Source: JBBQXY01 sp051004815
GTDB taxonomy: Bacteria > Chloroflexota > Ktedonobacteria > Ktedonobacterales > Ktedonobacteraceae
Assembly: GCA_051004815.1 (NCBI GenBank)
Contig: JBPCJY010000016.1
Location: forward strand, 1 to 64,000
Direction of reading: 5' to 3'
Length of the DNA stretch: 64,000 nucleotides
In this document: positions 10,301 through 18,220 of the stretch, in pieces
How positions within the stretch are numbered: the stretch's first letter is position 1
How the letters are laid out: every line of letters begins with the position of its first letter
Notes under the pieces: generated by a model
Database searches by the model: none
The model's input: the letters and a program-made list of their open reading frames with translations, nothing else
What the model was told of the DNA's origin: nothing
Made by a program: the position numbers and the translations under genes

Positions 10301-10365
10301 GCACCCGCGCCCAACTCGCTGCCTGGGTGGTGGAAAAAGGACTGGCGCTCCCATCCATCTCCTGA
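7339..10365 (+). CDS. LAL-family (MalT-like) ATPase transcriptional regulator with LuxR HTH
   Basis: About 1008 residues. The N-terminus carries an AAA/STAND ATPase: FIGRTAALASLE, Walker A GEAGIGKSRL (about residues 43-51) and Walker B PVLLVIEDLHW (about 150). A long helical TPR-like region follows (about 380-900). The C-terminus is a LuxR/GerE helix-turn-helix: LSERERAIARLIAQGKSNRE and SERTVETHLGRMYAKLGF. Such large regulators bind ATP and an inducer, then activate transcription. ATG 7339 is preferred over 7300 because AGAAAGGGGA lies just upstream. It is the first passenger gene, divergent from tnpI across the resolution site, and may control the other plus-strand passengers. The inducer is unknown. 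Confidence 0.9.
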   Translation: MALPFDTSVVCPIFIGRTAALASLECLVEQVENGQGQMVLVSGEAGIGKSRLVAEAKATVGQERARFLQGACFEQDRALPFAPLLDMLRTLLFSEAREASLPLLLPLAPELIKILPDLALWLPDVTPTAALEPEQEKRRLFVALTHFLLRLCDQRPVLLVIEDLHWSDDISLEFFLYLSRYLKSRPLLLLFTYRSEEVSPLLRHFLATLNRERAVVEVSLVNLTVDEVQAMVRSIFRLKKPVRRDFLEVLYQLTEGNPFFAEEVLKSLLAAGDIFFIDSIWDRKPLAELHIPPSVSDAVQQRVSMLNAAARETLELAAVVGRQVDFSLLHALTSQPEHVLMQCLETLIAAQLLVETSSEQVAFRHALTQQAVYQGLLARKRMALHLVIAQEIERLSASTLEAHLTDLAYHFYRAEAWTQTLDYAQRVGTKALMLYAPITAMAHFTHALEAAHHLPDANLIPLYRARGQAYGLLGNFEVARSDFEQAVHLARATEDRQEEWQSLMELTWLLSEHDDQDLSDFFQRLLDLAQSLKDPQKYALSKNLQAHHLTEDGQPEASIPMHEEALHLFQQQGDQHGEARALEFLGQTMAFYGDMRWAVSYYDRAIALSRRIGEKRILVASLALRSYTVSPALKEPAFSAQGTLAVCQRDLEEARWLVDEMEWTLGQTICHLYASWVFTSYGLVGEGLTHARAAREIATEIKNPQWMVASCCAFGEAYLVLLDPSQGLATLESGLEIVLTMGSVYWAGIIRVVLARAFLLTGDFLRTEAALDQILAQDQAPRTILERRVGWVRGELALARHQPDVALRLADALIASAPGEAQRAAGQPIPALLKLRGEAMFALGQVEEAISALEEARRGAQDWRALPLLWQIQRSLGHVYAAARQKPDAHQAFAAAREVIKSLAASLDETELRERFLQTALTSMPREYPLTPRQSAKHAFGGLSERERAIARLIAQGKSNREIAEAFIISERTVETHLGRMYAKLGFSTRAQLAAWVVEKGLALPSIS

Positions 10366-10627
10366 TGCTTCCTTGCGTTGCGGTCATCACTTGGTGAACC
10401 GTCACCTACACGCATTGGCCGATCTATCGTTGCTACCGTTCATCCATCTAAAAATGTACGTACCCTTCTCAAAAAAGATACGTACCCCCTTGGAAAAAAT
10501 GACGTGCCTCTACGGACAGTCCATCTGCAAAAAAGAGGCTATACTTCCTCCGAAGCCACACACGCGAGGCTTCATCCGAACCACGTAGCTATGACAGCAG
10601 TAGCACAGCAACACTGCGGAGAACCCG
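10366..10627. other. Intergenic region, no gene recognised
   Basis: 262 bp between the LAL regulator and the ABM-like gene. Three A/T-rich patches of the form AAAAATG or AAAAAAGA with nearby CGTACC repeats (10450-10510) are visible but no gene or clear terminator. Confidence 0.4.
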
Positions 10628-10954
10628 ATGTATGGAACGCTCTACCATCTGCAACCCCGGCAGGGCCAGCAACAGGCCGTGCTGGACCATCTCTTTCGCT
10701 GGGAGCAAGAGCACCTGCCCCAGGTGACAGGCTATGTGGGCGGCTATCTCCTCGAGCCAGCAGTCCAGGCGCTCTCTGCGCCTTTAGGCATCCTGCTCAT
10801 CGTAGTCTTTGACTCGCAGGCCGCTTATACCCGCCATCGAGACGACCCGGAACAAGACCGCTGGGATCAGCACCTGCAGGACCTGTTAGAGCATGCCCTA
10901 CAGTGGCACGAAGGCGAGATCACCGAGCTCTTCGCAGAGGCACGCGGGTTATAG
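10628..10954 (+). CDS. Small ABM-like (dimeric alpha/beta-barrel) protein
   Basis: 108 residues beginning MYGTLYHLQPRQGQQQAVLD. The pattern (short beta strand, helix with WEQEHLPQV, strand GYVGGYLLEP, strand GILLIVVFDSQAAY, then an acidic helix) resembles the antibiotic-biosynthesis-monooxygenase fold, where small dimeric proteins oxidise or bind quinone-like or haem-like substrates. No catalytic residue can be assigned from sequence alone. The ribosome site is weak (GCGGAG). It lies between the LAL regulator and the other passengers of the transposon, so it could be a LAL target. Function is open; fold assignment is by eye. Confidence 0.6.
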   Translation: MYGTLYHLQPRQGQQQAVLDHLFRWEQEHLPQVTGYVGGYLLEPAVQALSAPLGILLIVVFDSQAAYTRHRDDPEQDRWDQHLQDLLEHALQWHEGEITELFAEARGL

Positions 10955-11010
10955 CAAGTCCGCTTGAAGGCTTTGTCTTTGGAGAGCAGAAGAACAGAAG
11001 GAGAACCAAG

Positions 11011-11163
11011 ATGGTTCCTGACACCTCTACCCGTGAGAAGCTGGCGCTTGAGCATCGTCATACATTGCTTGGTGAAGCGGACATGAACGGATACTGGCCG
11101 ATGTGCAACACCCTCTTCCTCATCCGTTGCAACGTCTTGCAGGAAGACTTGGCATGTACTTGA
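11011..11163 (+). CDS. Hypothetical 50-residue protein
   Basis: Begins MVPDTSTREKLALEHRHTLL and ends LQEDLACT. Support comes mainly from a strong ribosome binding site, AAGGAGAACC, six to nine bases before the ATG, and from its position in line with the other passenger genes. No family is recognised. It could be the remnant of a longer gene, since the remaining 360 bases to the next gene are empty. Confidence 0.4.
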   Translation: MVPDTSTREKLALEHRHTLLGEADMNGYWPMCNTLFLIRCNVLQEDLACT

Positions 11164-11526
11164 TAGTGCTTGGTACCAGGCTACAACGACTTGAGCCGGG
11201 TGGCCGGGCGGTTACGTTTCGCATCAAGCCCGGCTCATGAGCGAATGATGGTGAGATGCACAGCGCACATGGGTAGTGCAAATGAGTAGTTCTACACAGA
11301 GACGCTGACGATTCATCAGGTAGACTTAGTGGAGAAAGACGTTGAGACGGGCGAACGAACGACACCTGAGAGGGGGGACTCCCCCAGAGGAGACCATCGG
11401 TTTCCGGTGTTCTGACCGTTCCACAGACAAACCGTCAGACAAGGAGACGAGCGTGCGCGGAAAACCGTCCAGCAGGTTCGTCATGGAACACTTTTGAATA
11501 CGAGAGCAAAGAAAGGATTCTCTTAC
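11164..11526. other. Intergenic region, no gene recognised
   Basis: 363 bp before the beta-helix gene. The only items noticed are two similar stretches around ACCGTC (near 11425 and 11462). A good AAAGGA ribosome site at about 11512-11517 belongs to the next gene. Confidence 0.4.
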
Positions 11527-13503
11527 ATGATGAAACACCCCTCGTGGTCTTTCGCGTCCTGGACACGGCTGGTCGCGCTGAGTCTGCTGCTGAGCCTCAG
11601 TGTCCTGGCTGGCAGCTTCGGACTGGTAGCTCATGCCCAGGCCGCCACGACCATCAGCGTCACCACCTGTGATGAAAGCCATCTGGATCAGGCCCTTGCC
11701 AGTGCCAATAGTGGCGATACCATTACCTTTGGCTGTAGCGGGGATATTGCCCTGACTCAGACCCTCACGATCACGAAGAACCTGACCCTGGACGGCAGTG
11801 GTCAAACCGTCACCCTGGATGGACAGAGCCAGGTGCAAGTGCTGGGGGTGAACAGCGGCGTGAGCTTCACCCTCAACGCCCTCACCATTGCTCATGGCTC
11901 GACCTACTTAGGCGGCGGCGGCCTCGACAACGAGGGTGGCACGGTGAGCATCAGCAACAGCACCTTTGCCAACAACTCGGCCACCCACTACATAGGCGGC
12001 GGCGGCCTCCTCAACGACAGTGGCACGGTGAGCATCAGCAACAGCACCTTTGCCAACAACTCGGCCAGCTACGGCGGCGGCCTCCTCAACTACGGTAGCA
12101 CAGTGAGCATCAGCAACAGCACCTTTGCCAACAACTCGGCCTCCTACTACGGCGGCGGCCTCGACAACGGCGGTGGCACGGTGAGCATCAGCAACAGCAC
12201 CTTTGCCAACAACTCGGCCAGCTACGGCGGCGGCCTCGACAACGGTGGCACGGTAAGCATCAGCAACAGCACCTTTGCCAACAACTCGGGCTACGCCGCC
12301 TACGGCGGCGGCGGCGGCCTCGACAACGGTGGCACGGTAAGCATCAGCAACAGCATCGTCGCCACCAACACAGGGGTCAACTGCAAAGGCGGAGTCAGCG
12401 ATCAGGGGTACAACTTGTCCAGTGATAGCAGTTGCGGCTTGACAGGGACAGGCAGCTTGCAGAACACCGACCCCCGGCTCGATCCCAAGGGCTTGCAAAA
12501 CAATGGCGGCCCGACCCAGACCATTGCCTTGCTTTCCGGCAGTCCGGCCATCGACACCATCCCGGTGGCCAGGTGTCCCTCCACCGATCAGCGCGGTACC
12601 ACCCGCCCGGACAATGGCGAGACCGCCTGTGACATGGGGGCCTACGAGTTTAGCGATCCTGTCGATAACGACCTGGGCCTCACGAACATGCCCGGCAATA
12701 TCACCACCAATGCCACCAGCCCACAGGGAGCGGTGGTCACCTACGCACCGCCGACAGCTACCGATGAAGCAGGCGATAGCTCGACGACCACGGTCAACTG
12801 CATCCCAGCCTCTGGCTCGACCTTTGCGATAGGCACCACCACGGTCAACTGTAGCGTCACCGATAGCGATGATACGCTCAGTACGGTCACAGGCCGCTTC
12901 ACCGTCACGGTTCAACCCGTTCTCTCGGCTAACGGGAGCAACGTCACGGCAACCGAAGGCAGTGCCTTTAACGGAGTGGTCGCGACGGGAACGGCCTATG
13001 GTACCAGCAACCCACTCTCGGCCAGCATCACCTGGGGCGATGGTAGCCCTGCTTCCACTGGCACGGTCACGCTCAATGCTGATGGCAGTTACAGCGTTTC
13101 GGGCAGCCATACCTATGCTGAGGAAGGCTCCTATCCGCTCTCGGTCACGGTCAAAGATAGTGGGAGCCTCAGTGCGACGGGTAATGGCACGGCGAAGGTG
13201 GCTGATGCCGCCTTGACTCTGACCCACTTTCTGGCAGGCCCTCTGCCGCATCTTGCAGCAGGGGTCGCGGCTACCTTCACCGATGCTGACCCGGCAAGGC
13301 AAGTCTCCGATTACACCGCGACCGTCAAGTGGGGTGATGGGACCACCTCAACGGTCAAGGTCTACAACAATCCGATAGGCCCAGGCTTTGCTCTGGCCGC
13401 CGGACATCGCTATGCCAGCAAGGGAACCTATAGTGTGACACTGACCGTGACCGATCAAGGAGGCAGTCAGGTCAGCAAAACTGTGACCATCACGGTGAAA
13501 TAA
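11527..13503 (+). CDS. Secreted right-handed beta-helix protein with HYR and PKD-like domains
   Basis: About 658 residues from ATG 11527 (a second ATG is adjacent). A signal peptide is clear: basic start, hydrophobic LVALSLLLSLSVLAGSFG, then AHAQA before the mature TTISVTT. Residues ~50-300 form a parallel beta-helix with repeated VSISNSTFANNS turns and the choice-of-anchor Q style segment SGSPAIDT..RGTTRPDNG..DMGAYEF. The rest contains a HYR-like domain (TDEAGDSSTTTVNC..) and PKD-like repeats (ITWGDGSPAST, VKWGDGTTST). Such proteins are exported and bind or cleave polysaccharide or act as adhesins; no catalytic residues can be named. It is a transposon passenger. ATG 11527 is chosen because AAAGGA precedes it; an in-frame TTG at 11494 lacks a site. 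Confidence 0.85.
   Translation: MMKHPSWSFASWTRLVALSLLLSLSVLAGSFGLVAHAQAATTISVTTCDESHLDQALASANSGDTITFGCSGDIALTQTLTITKNLTLDGSGQTVTLDGQSQVQVLGVNSGVSFTLNALTIAHGSTYLGGGGLDNEGGTVSISNSTFANNSATHYIGGGGLLNDSGTVSISNSTFANNSASYGGGLLNYGSTVSISNSTFANNSASYYGGGLDNGGGTVSISNSTFANNSASYGGGLDNGGTVSISNSTFANNSGYAAYGGGGGLDNGGTVSISNSIVATNTGVNCKGGVSDQGYNLSSDSSCGLTGTGSLQNTDPRLDPKGLQNNGGPTQTIALLSGSPAIDTIPVARCPSTDQRGTTRPDNGETACDMGAYEFSDPVDNDLGLTNMPGNITTNATSPQGAVVTYAPPTATDEAGDSSTTTVNCIPASGSTFAIGTTTVNCSVTDSDDTLSTVTGRFTVTVQPVLSANGSNVTATEGSAFNGVVATGTAYGTSNPLSASITWGDGSPASTGTVTLNADGSYSVSGSHTYAEEGSYPLSVTVKDSGSLSATGNGTAKVADAALTLTHFLAGPLPHLAAGVAATFTDADPARQVSDYTATVKWGDGTTSTVKVYNNPIGPGFALAAGHRYASKGTYSVTLTVTDQGGSQVSKTVTITVK
11944..12375 (+). 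repeat. In-frame tandem DNA repeats in the beta-helix gene
   Basis: Six near-identical copies of a core starting GTGAGCATCAGCAACAGCAC begin at 11944, 12028, 12103, 12181, 12253 and 12337. Spacings are 84, 75, 78, 72 and 84 bp, all multiples of three, so the frame is always kept. The core is conserved at the DNA level while the linkers vary in length, which favours recombination-driven copy-number change. Confidence 0.85.
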
Positions 13504-13738
13504 CCAGCAGAGGGAGCGGAGAGACCGCTCCCTCCTGCACCCTTTAAAGTTCCAAATGGCTGTCCCAGGAAAGAATCCTTGCCATACCCTCTCAAGGCCA
13601 GTGATCGGAGTGGCAAGAGTTCCATCTCACGGGCTCCACCTGTTGTTTTCAAGCAGCTCCCGTCGGATTTCCAGTGTAGTGCGAACATTTTCAGGCGAAA
13701 GGCAAGTATTCATAACACAAGAGACAAGGAGACTCTCT

Positions 13739-14158
13739 ATGCACAATCAGGAACACGTCGCGCTCTATGATCGGCTCGGTGGGGTCTATAACATTGCGAC
13801 GGTAGTCGATGATTTCATTGACCGCATCATGGTCGACCCACGCTTGAATGCCAATCCGCACGTGGATGAAGCCCACCATCGGGTCACCCCAGCCGGGTTC
13901 AAGTTCCTGGTGACCGAACTGGTCTGCCAGGCCACGGGTGGTCCCCAACAGTATAGCGGGCGGCCTATGGGCGATTCCCACCGGCATCTCCTGATCACTC
14001 CCCAAGAGTGGCAGGCCTTTCTGGATGACTTTCAGCAGACGCTCGACACGTTCAACGTGCCCCAACCGGAGCAAGCAGAGCTGTTTGCCATCGTCGAAAG
14101 CACACGGGAAGCCATTGTCATCGCTCCCTTACAAGAGAACCCAGACGTAAGCGCATGA
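13739..14158 (+). CDS. Truncated hemoglobin, group I type
   Basis: 139 residues. The N-terminus LYDRLGGVYNIATVVDDFIDRI is the standard start of truncated globins. FKFLVTELVCQATGGPQQYSGR is the E-helix/F-loop stretch with the conserved Gly-Gly, and MGDSHRHLLITPQEWQAFLDDF supplies the proximal His region (SHRHL). The family binds O2, NO or CO with haem and often detoxifies NO. The start at 13739 is set by AAGGAG at 13724-13730. It is a passenger of the transposon, close to a MOSC protein; both families can deal with nitrogen oxides, but that link is inference. Confidence 0.88.
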   Translation: MHNQEHVALYDRLGGVYNIATVVDDFIDRIMVDPRLNANPHVDEAHHRVTPAGFKFLVTELVCQATGGPQQYSGRPMGDSHRHLLITPQEWQAFLDDFQQTLDTFNVPQPEQAELFAIVESTREAIVIAPLQENPDVSA

Positions 14159-14425
14159 CGCTAATTGAGCCACACAGAATCGTAGAAGATCACGCCATTC
14201 GCACCAACGGAAGTGTTGAACAAGGTGGTTGCCCCGAGCCACCTCAGGGCAGGGGCCAGCCTGGGGGGTACAACCCGCGCCCCTACCAGACACGGCCATC
14301 GTGGGCCGATTCGTCATATGGGAGGGGCGAACCTGGCGGTCGCCCTGGAGTGGGATCGTAGCAGACCCCCTATTCCCTCGCACACGCTTCCGCAAGGGAG
14401 CAAGAAAGAAAGAAAGGAAGGACTC

Positions 14426-14880
14426 ATGTCGACGAACTCTCCTCTTGTCCGTCGAACACATCGCATCATCGTTGACGTGGAGACGACCGTCAACGATGAG
14501 CCGTCTGAAACCGAAGACGCCCGTGCGGAGCAGGTGCGTTTCCATCAGGCGCTCGTGCAGCACTTACTGGCCCACCCCACACGTCTGGAACAGCTCCTGC
14601 GCTCTTCAGCCGTGGAAGCCCTCCTGCCCGCGAAGAAGCTGCTTGAGGCAGAGTACGGATGGGGAAGAACTTCTGATCAACAGGTGCTCCAGCCGATCAT
14701 CGCCGAGCTTGAACCGGGCGCCAGGCCTACTTCACCGAAGAGTTCGAGGACAGGGCCAGCGTGTACTACTTCGATGGCTATGCCGCGACCATCAAACAGA
14801 TGAGGATGACCGAGGTGGACGAAGAGGGCGCAGATCCGCGTCTCTCAAGTGAGCGTTCTACAACGCATGTATGGGCCTGA
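14426..14880 (+). pseudogene. Small passenger gene with probable 1-bp frameshift
   Basis: A strong site (AAAGGAAGGA) precedes ATG 14426 and the frame MSTNSPLVRRTHRIIVDVE.. runs with normal composition to about IIAELEPGA near 14720. It then switches to unlikely Pro/Ser/Arg-rich residues and stops at 14803. The +1 neighbouring frame continues with plausible protein (AYFTEEFEDRASVYYFDGYA, then TIKQMRMTEVDEEG) to a stop at 14880, 15 bp before the MOSC gene. Adding one C in the CGCCAGG run near 14722 would join them as ~152 residues. No family is recognised. It is either a broken gene, a sequencing slip, or, less likely, programmed frameshifting. Confidence 0.65.
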
Positions 14881-14895
14881 AAGGAGTGAAACACG

Positions 14896-15759
14896 ATGTC
14901 AGACAACACACAAATGGCTGGGAAGGTCGTGAGCCTGTGGCGCTATCCCATCAAGTCGATGCTGGGAGAGGAGCTCAACGCCACGGAGGTCACCAAGTGG
15001 GGTCTGCTTGGAGACAGAGCCTACGCCCTGGTCGACCAGGCAACCGCCAAAGTCGCCAGCGCTAAGCACCCGAGGAAATGGCCGCACCTGTTCGACTTCC
15101 GAGCGGCTTTTCTCGTCCCTCCACGCCCCGATGTCACGTTGCCTGCAGTGCGGATCACGCTGCCGGATGGGACAGCCCTCACCACGGAACAGGGCGATAT
15201 CAACCAGCTGCTCTCCACGTCACTTCAACGCGAGGTGACCCTGGATGCCGCCGAACACGATCAGAAAGAGATCGGTGCGTCTTCGTCTCCTATTTCCGGG
15301 CCGATGAATGCGGAAGAGTATTGGCCGGATATGGACGGACTCGACTTCCGCGATACGGTCACGGACTTTGAGTTGCCAGAGAACACCTTCTTCGACTGTG
15401 CGCCAATCCATCTGCTGACAACGGCCACGCTTGATCGACTACGGGAACTGTATCCGCAAGGGCGTTTCGAGGTGAGACGCTTTCGTCCCAACATCGTTGT
15501 GCAGACTTCCGAGAGTGTGAAGGACTTCGTGGAGAACGCCTGGATCGGTCACACCCTCACCATCGGCAATGAGGTTCGCCTGAGTATCACAGGCCCTTGC
15601 CCGCGCTGTGTGATGACGACGCTCCCCCAGGGAGACGTACCCGCTGATCCGGGTATTTTGCGGACAGCGGCCCAGCACAATCAGGTCAATGTGGGGGTCT
15701 ATGCCACTGTGCTTGCCGGCGGGACGATTCGGCGAGGAGACGCGATCAGGGTCGAATAG
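14896..15759 (+). CDS. MOSC-domain protein (mARC/YcbX-like)
   Basis: 287 residues. The N-terminal MOSC_N beta-barrel begins GKVVSLWRYPIKSMLGEEL, with the characteristic WRYPIKS motif, followed by WGLLGDRAYALVD. The C-terminal MOSC domain has FRPNIVVQT and the Cys-containing GPCPRCVMTT, with the conserved Cys expected to bind the molybdenum cofactor. Relatives reduce N-hydroxylated compounds or nitrite using molybdopterin. There is no fused ferredoxin domain (E. coli YcbX has one), so a separate electron donor would be needed. The start is set by AAAGGAGTGAAACACG just upstream. It is the last passenger gene before the right transposon end. Confidence 0.88.
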   Translation: MSDNTQMAGKVVSLWRYPIKSMLGEELNATEVTKWGLLGDRAYALVDQATAKVASAKHPRKWPHLFDFRAAFLVPPRPDVTLPAVRITLPDGTALTTEQGDINQLLSTSLQREVTLDAAEHDQKEIGASSSPISGPMNAEEYWPDMDGLDFRDTVTDFELPENTFFDCAPIHLLTTATLDRLRELYPQGRFEVRRFRPNIVVQTSESVKDFVENAWIGHTLTIGNEVRLSITGPCPRCVMTTLPQGDVPADPGILRTAAQHNQVNVGVYATVLAGGTIRRGDAIRVE

Positions 15760-15984
15760 CAGTGGGAACCGCGAGAGCTCCTTTCCCACTGGGGCAGGCA
15801 TTCCCGAGCAGAGAAGCGTGTTGAGACGAGGGAATGCCTGCTCAACGCATGGGGAGCATCAACGTGTGGGAGAAAAACGGAAAGCGCGGGGGGATCGCCA
15901 GGATGAGCCACCAACGGAGGCAGCAGCAATCAGCTTCGGAGCTGAGTGTTGTAGGTATGTACCGACGAGGCGATGGTATTGGGG

Positions 15985-16022
15985 CTTAGCGTTGTAAATT
16001 TCGTCGGCGGGCCTATTAGGCC
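15985..16022 (-). repeat. Tn3-family terminal inverted repeat, right
   Basis: Reverse complement of the left end apart from two substitutions; reads inward from GGCCTAATAGGCC to ACGCTAAG. About 225 bp without a gene separates it from the MOSC stop. Confidence 0.9.
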
Positions 16023-16027
16023 AGCAC
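16023..16027. repeat. Target-site duplication AGCAC, right copy
   Basis: Immediately outside the right 38-bp repeat and identical to 3022-3026. Confidence 0.9.
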
Positions 16028-18217
16028 ATGGTCCAGACCGCCAAAACCAATATCGTAACCCCAACCATCTCCACCGATAATCCAGACACTCTTATTCACC
16101 AGGGCATCCGCCACGCTTAACAAATTTCGCACGACAGCTTCCGTGCTATCAGCTTCCTGTCGGTGATTTAGGTGTTTCAGGCGTTCCCTGAGTGCGGCTA
16201 CTCGCTCTCGCTGCGCTTTTATTCCCGCGTTGCTGGATTGATCAGCATTCAGCAGTGCATGTACCAGTTGCTCGCCCACGCTATCGGTACACTGCGTGAG
16301 CAACTCCCTGGCAAATTCCTGTTGTTTATCTACTGTCAGACGCATGCCCAGGCCAAACTCGGCATTATCCTCAAACAGCGAGTTCGACCAGGCTGGCCCT
16401 CTTCCCTCGTGATTGACCGTCCAGGGAGTCGTCGGCAGGTTCCCGCCATAGATCGATGAGCAACCAGTGGCATTGGCGACGATCATGCGATCACCAAACA
16501 ATTGGGTCGCCAGCTTGATATAGGGTGTCTCGCCACAGCCTGAACAGGCCCCAGAAAACTCGAATAAGGGCATCAATAATTGTGTGTTCTTAATCGCTGC
16601 CAGGTTCAAATTCGCAGCATCCTTATCAGGCAGCGAGAGGAAGAACTCCCAGTTTATCGCCTCACGCTCACGAATAGGCGGTTGGTCGACCATATTGATC
16701 GCTTTTCGCCCTGCCTGGTGCTTATCTTTGACCGGGCACGCGTCTACGCACAACCCGCAGCCAGTACAGTCTTCGGGGGAGACCTGTAACGTATATTTCG
16801 TGTCAGGAAATTCTTTGTAGTGCGCATCCACCGAGAGGAATGATCCAGGCGCCCTCGCTAGTTCACTCGCATCATACACCTTCTGGCGTATCACCGCGTG
16901 CGGGCAGACCATCACACACTTCCCACATTGGATACAGATATCAGCGTCCCAGACAGGCATCTCCAAGGCGATATTACGCTTCTCCCAGCGGGCTGTACCG
17001 GAAGGGTAGGTGCCGTCGGCTGGCAACACACTGACCGGCAAATCATCGCCGTTACCAGCGATCATCGGCCCCAGTACCTGGCGTACAAATGCTGGTGCTT
17101 CCGCTGAAACAGGTGGTCGCCTCATCAACATTGGCAGAATAATAGGTACGCGCGGTTGTCCAATAGCCACCGCGACCGTTCCTTGTATGTGTCCCGCTCC
17201 AATCCCAACGCGAATTTTCACCTCGTGGAGATGTGCCAGCGTTTCATCGACTGCTTTGAAGTTTTGCTGTACCACGGCCTCACCGCGTTTGCCGTAGGTC
17301 TTCTGAATACTTTTCTTGATCTGTTCGATAGCCTCTTCCTTGGGAAGGACACCACTGATCGCGAAGAAGCAGGTCTGCATGACCGTATTGATGCGCCCAC
17401 CCATGCCAGTGTCGCTGGCTACCTTGTGGGCGTTAATCACAAAGAAGCGCAACTGCTTGTCGAGGATCACCTGCTGCACCTCGATGGGCAGATGATCCCA
17501 CACCGCCTCTGCTCCATAGATGCTGTCGAGCAGGAAGACACCGCCCGGCTTTGCATACTTGAGCACATCGAAGCGCTCCAGGAAAGTGAACTGGTGGCAG
17601 GCCACGAAATTGGCCTGCTCGGGACCAATCAGGTAGGGAGCATGGATGGGATGCGGTCCGAAGCGCAGGTGCGAGATCGTCATCGACCCCGATTTCTTGG
17701 AGTCGTAGACGAAGTAGCCCTGGGCAAAGTTGTCCGTCTCCTCTCCTATTATCTTGATCGAGTTTTTATTGGCCCCCACCGTGCCATCTGAGCCTAAACC
17801 CCAGAACACGCACTGCACCGTGTCCTCAGGTTCAGTAGAAAAGGTAGCGTCGTAGTCCAGGCTGCTGTGGGTCACATCGTCGTTGATACCAATCGTAAAG
17901 TGCTGTTTCGGATCAGCTTTGAGCATCTCGTCAAAAATGCCCTTGACCATGCCAGGGGTAAATTCCTTCGAGGAAAGCCCATAGCGTCCGCCGATACTAT
18001 GCGGGAACGAGTGGCCATTTCCCCTGCTCCACCCCTCGCTCAGGGCAGTCACCACATCCTGGTAGAGTGGCTCCCCGATGCTCCCCGGTTCCTTGGTACG
18101 ATCCAGTGTAGCGATCACCTTGACCGTGCGCGGCAATGCTTGCAGGAAATGTGCCACCGAGAACGGGCGGAACAAGCGCACTTTCAGCACTCCCACTTTC
18201 TCGCCACGCTTCATGAG

Positions 18218-18220
18218 TTA
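18218..18220 (-). other. In-frame nonsense codon in nifJ
   Basis: The sequence reads ETVD-stop-L-M-KRGEKVGVL. Family members normally have Tyr at this place (VDYL..GEKVGVL), and TAA differs from TAC or TAT by one base. The frame is identical on both sides, so this is a substitution and not a frameshift. Confidence 0.8.

Larger units (their letters stand above)
3027..16022. mobile_element. Complete Tn3-family transposon, TnpI/TnpA (Tn4430-like) type, 12,996 bp
   Basis: Bounded by 38-bp terminal inverted repeats (3027-3064 and 15985-16022, 36 of 38 identical, inner end ..ACGCTAAG as usual for Tn3 elements) and by AGCAC duplications. It contains tnpI and tnpA on the minus strand, a resolution-site-like repeat cluster upstream of tnpI, and a block of plus-strand passenger genes: LAL regulator, ABM-like protein, beta-helix secreted protein, truncated globin, a frameshifted gene and a MOSC protein. 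The element interrupts nifJ. The intact ends, clean duplication and intact transposition genes suggest a fairly recent, potentially active insertion. Confidence 0.92.

Noticed and set aside
11908..13302. 464-residue minus-strand frame opposite the beta-helix gene
   Set aside because: Its Ala/Val/Gly-rich repeats are the reverse complement of the plus-strand repeats; it has no ribosome site or recognisable domain.
3031..16018. TATTA at 3031-3035 and 16014-16018 read as the 5-bp target duplication
   Set aside because: Both copies lie inside the 38-bp terminal repeats. With TATTA as target, rebuilt nifJ would contain TAA TAG stops, whereas AGCAC outside the ends restores the protein frame exactly.
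3019..16027. 8-bp direct repeat GCCAGCAC as evidence for a non-Tn3 insertion mechanism
   Set aside because: Three of the eight bases come from the chance match between target GCC and the GGCC end of the element; the true duplication is 5 bp.
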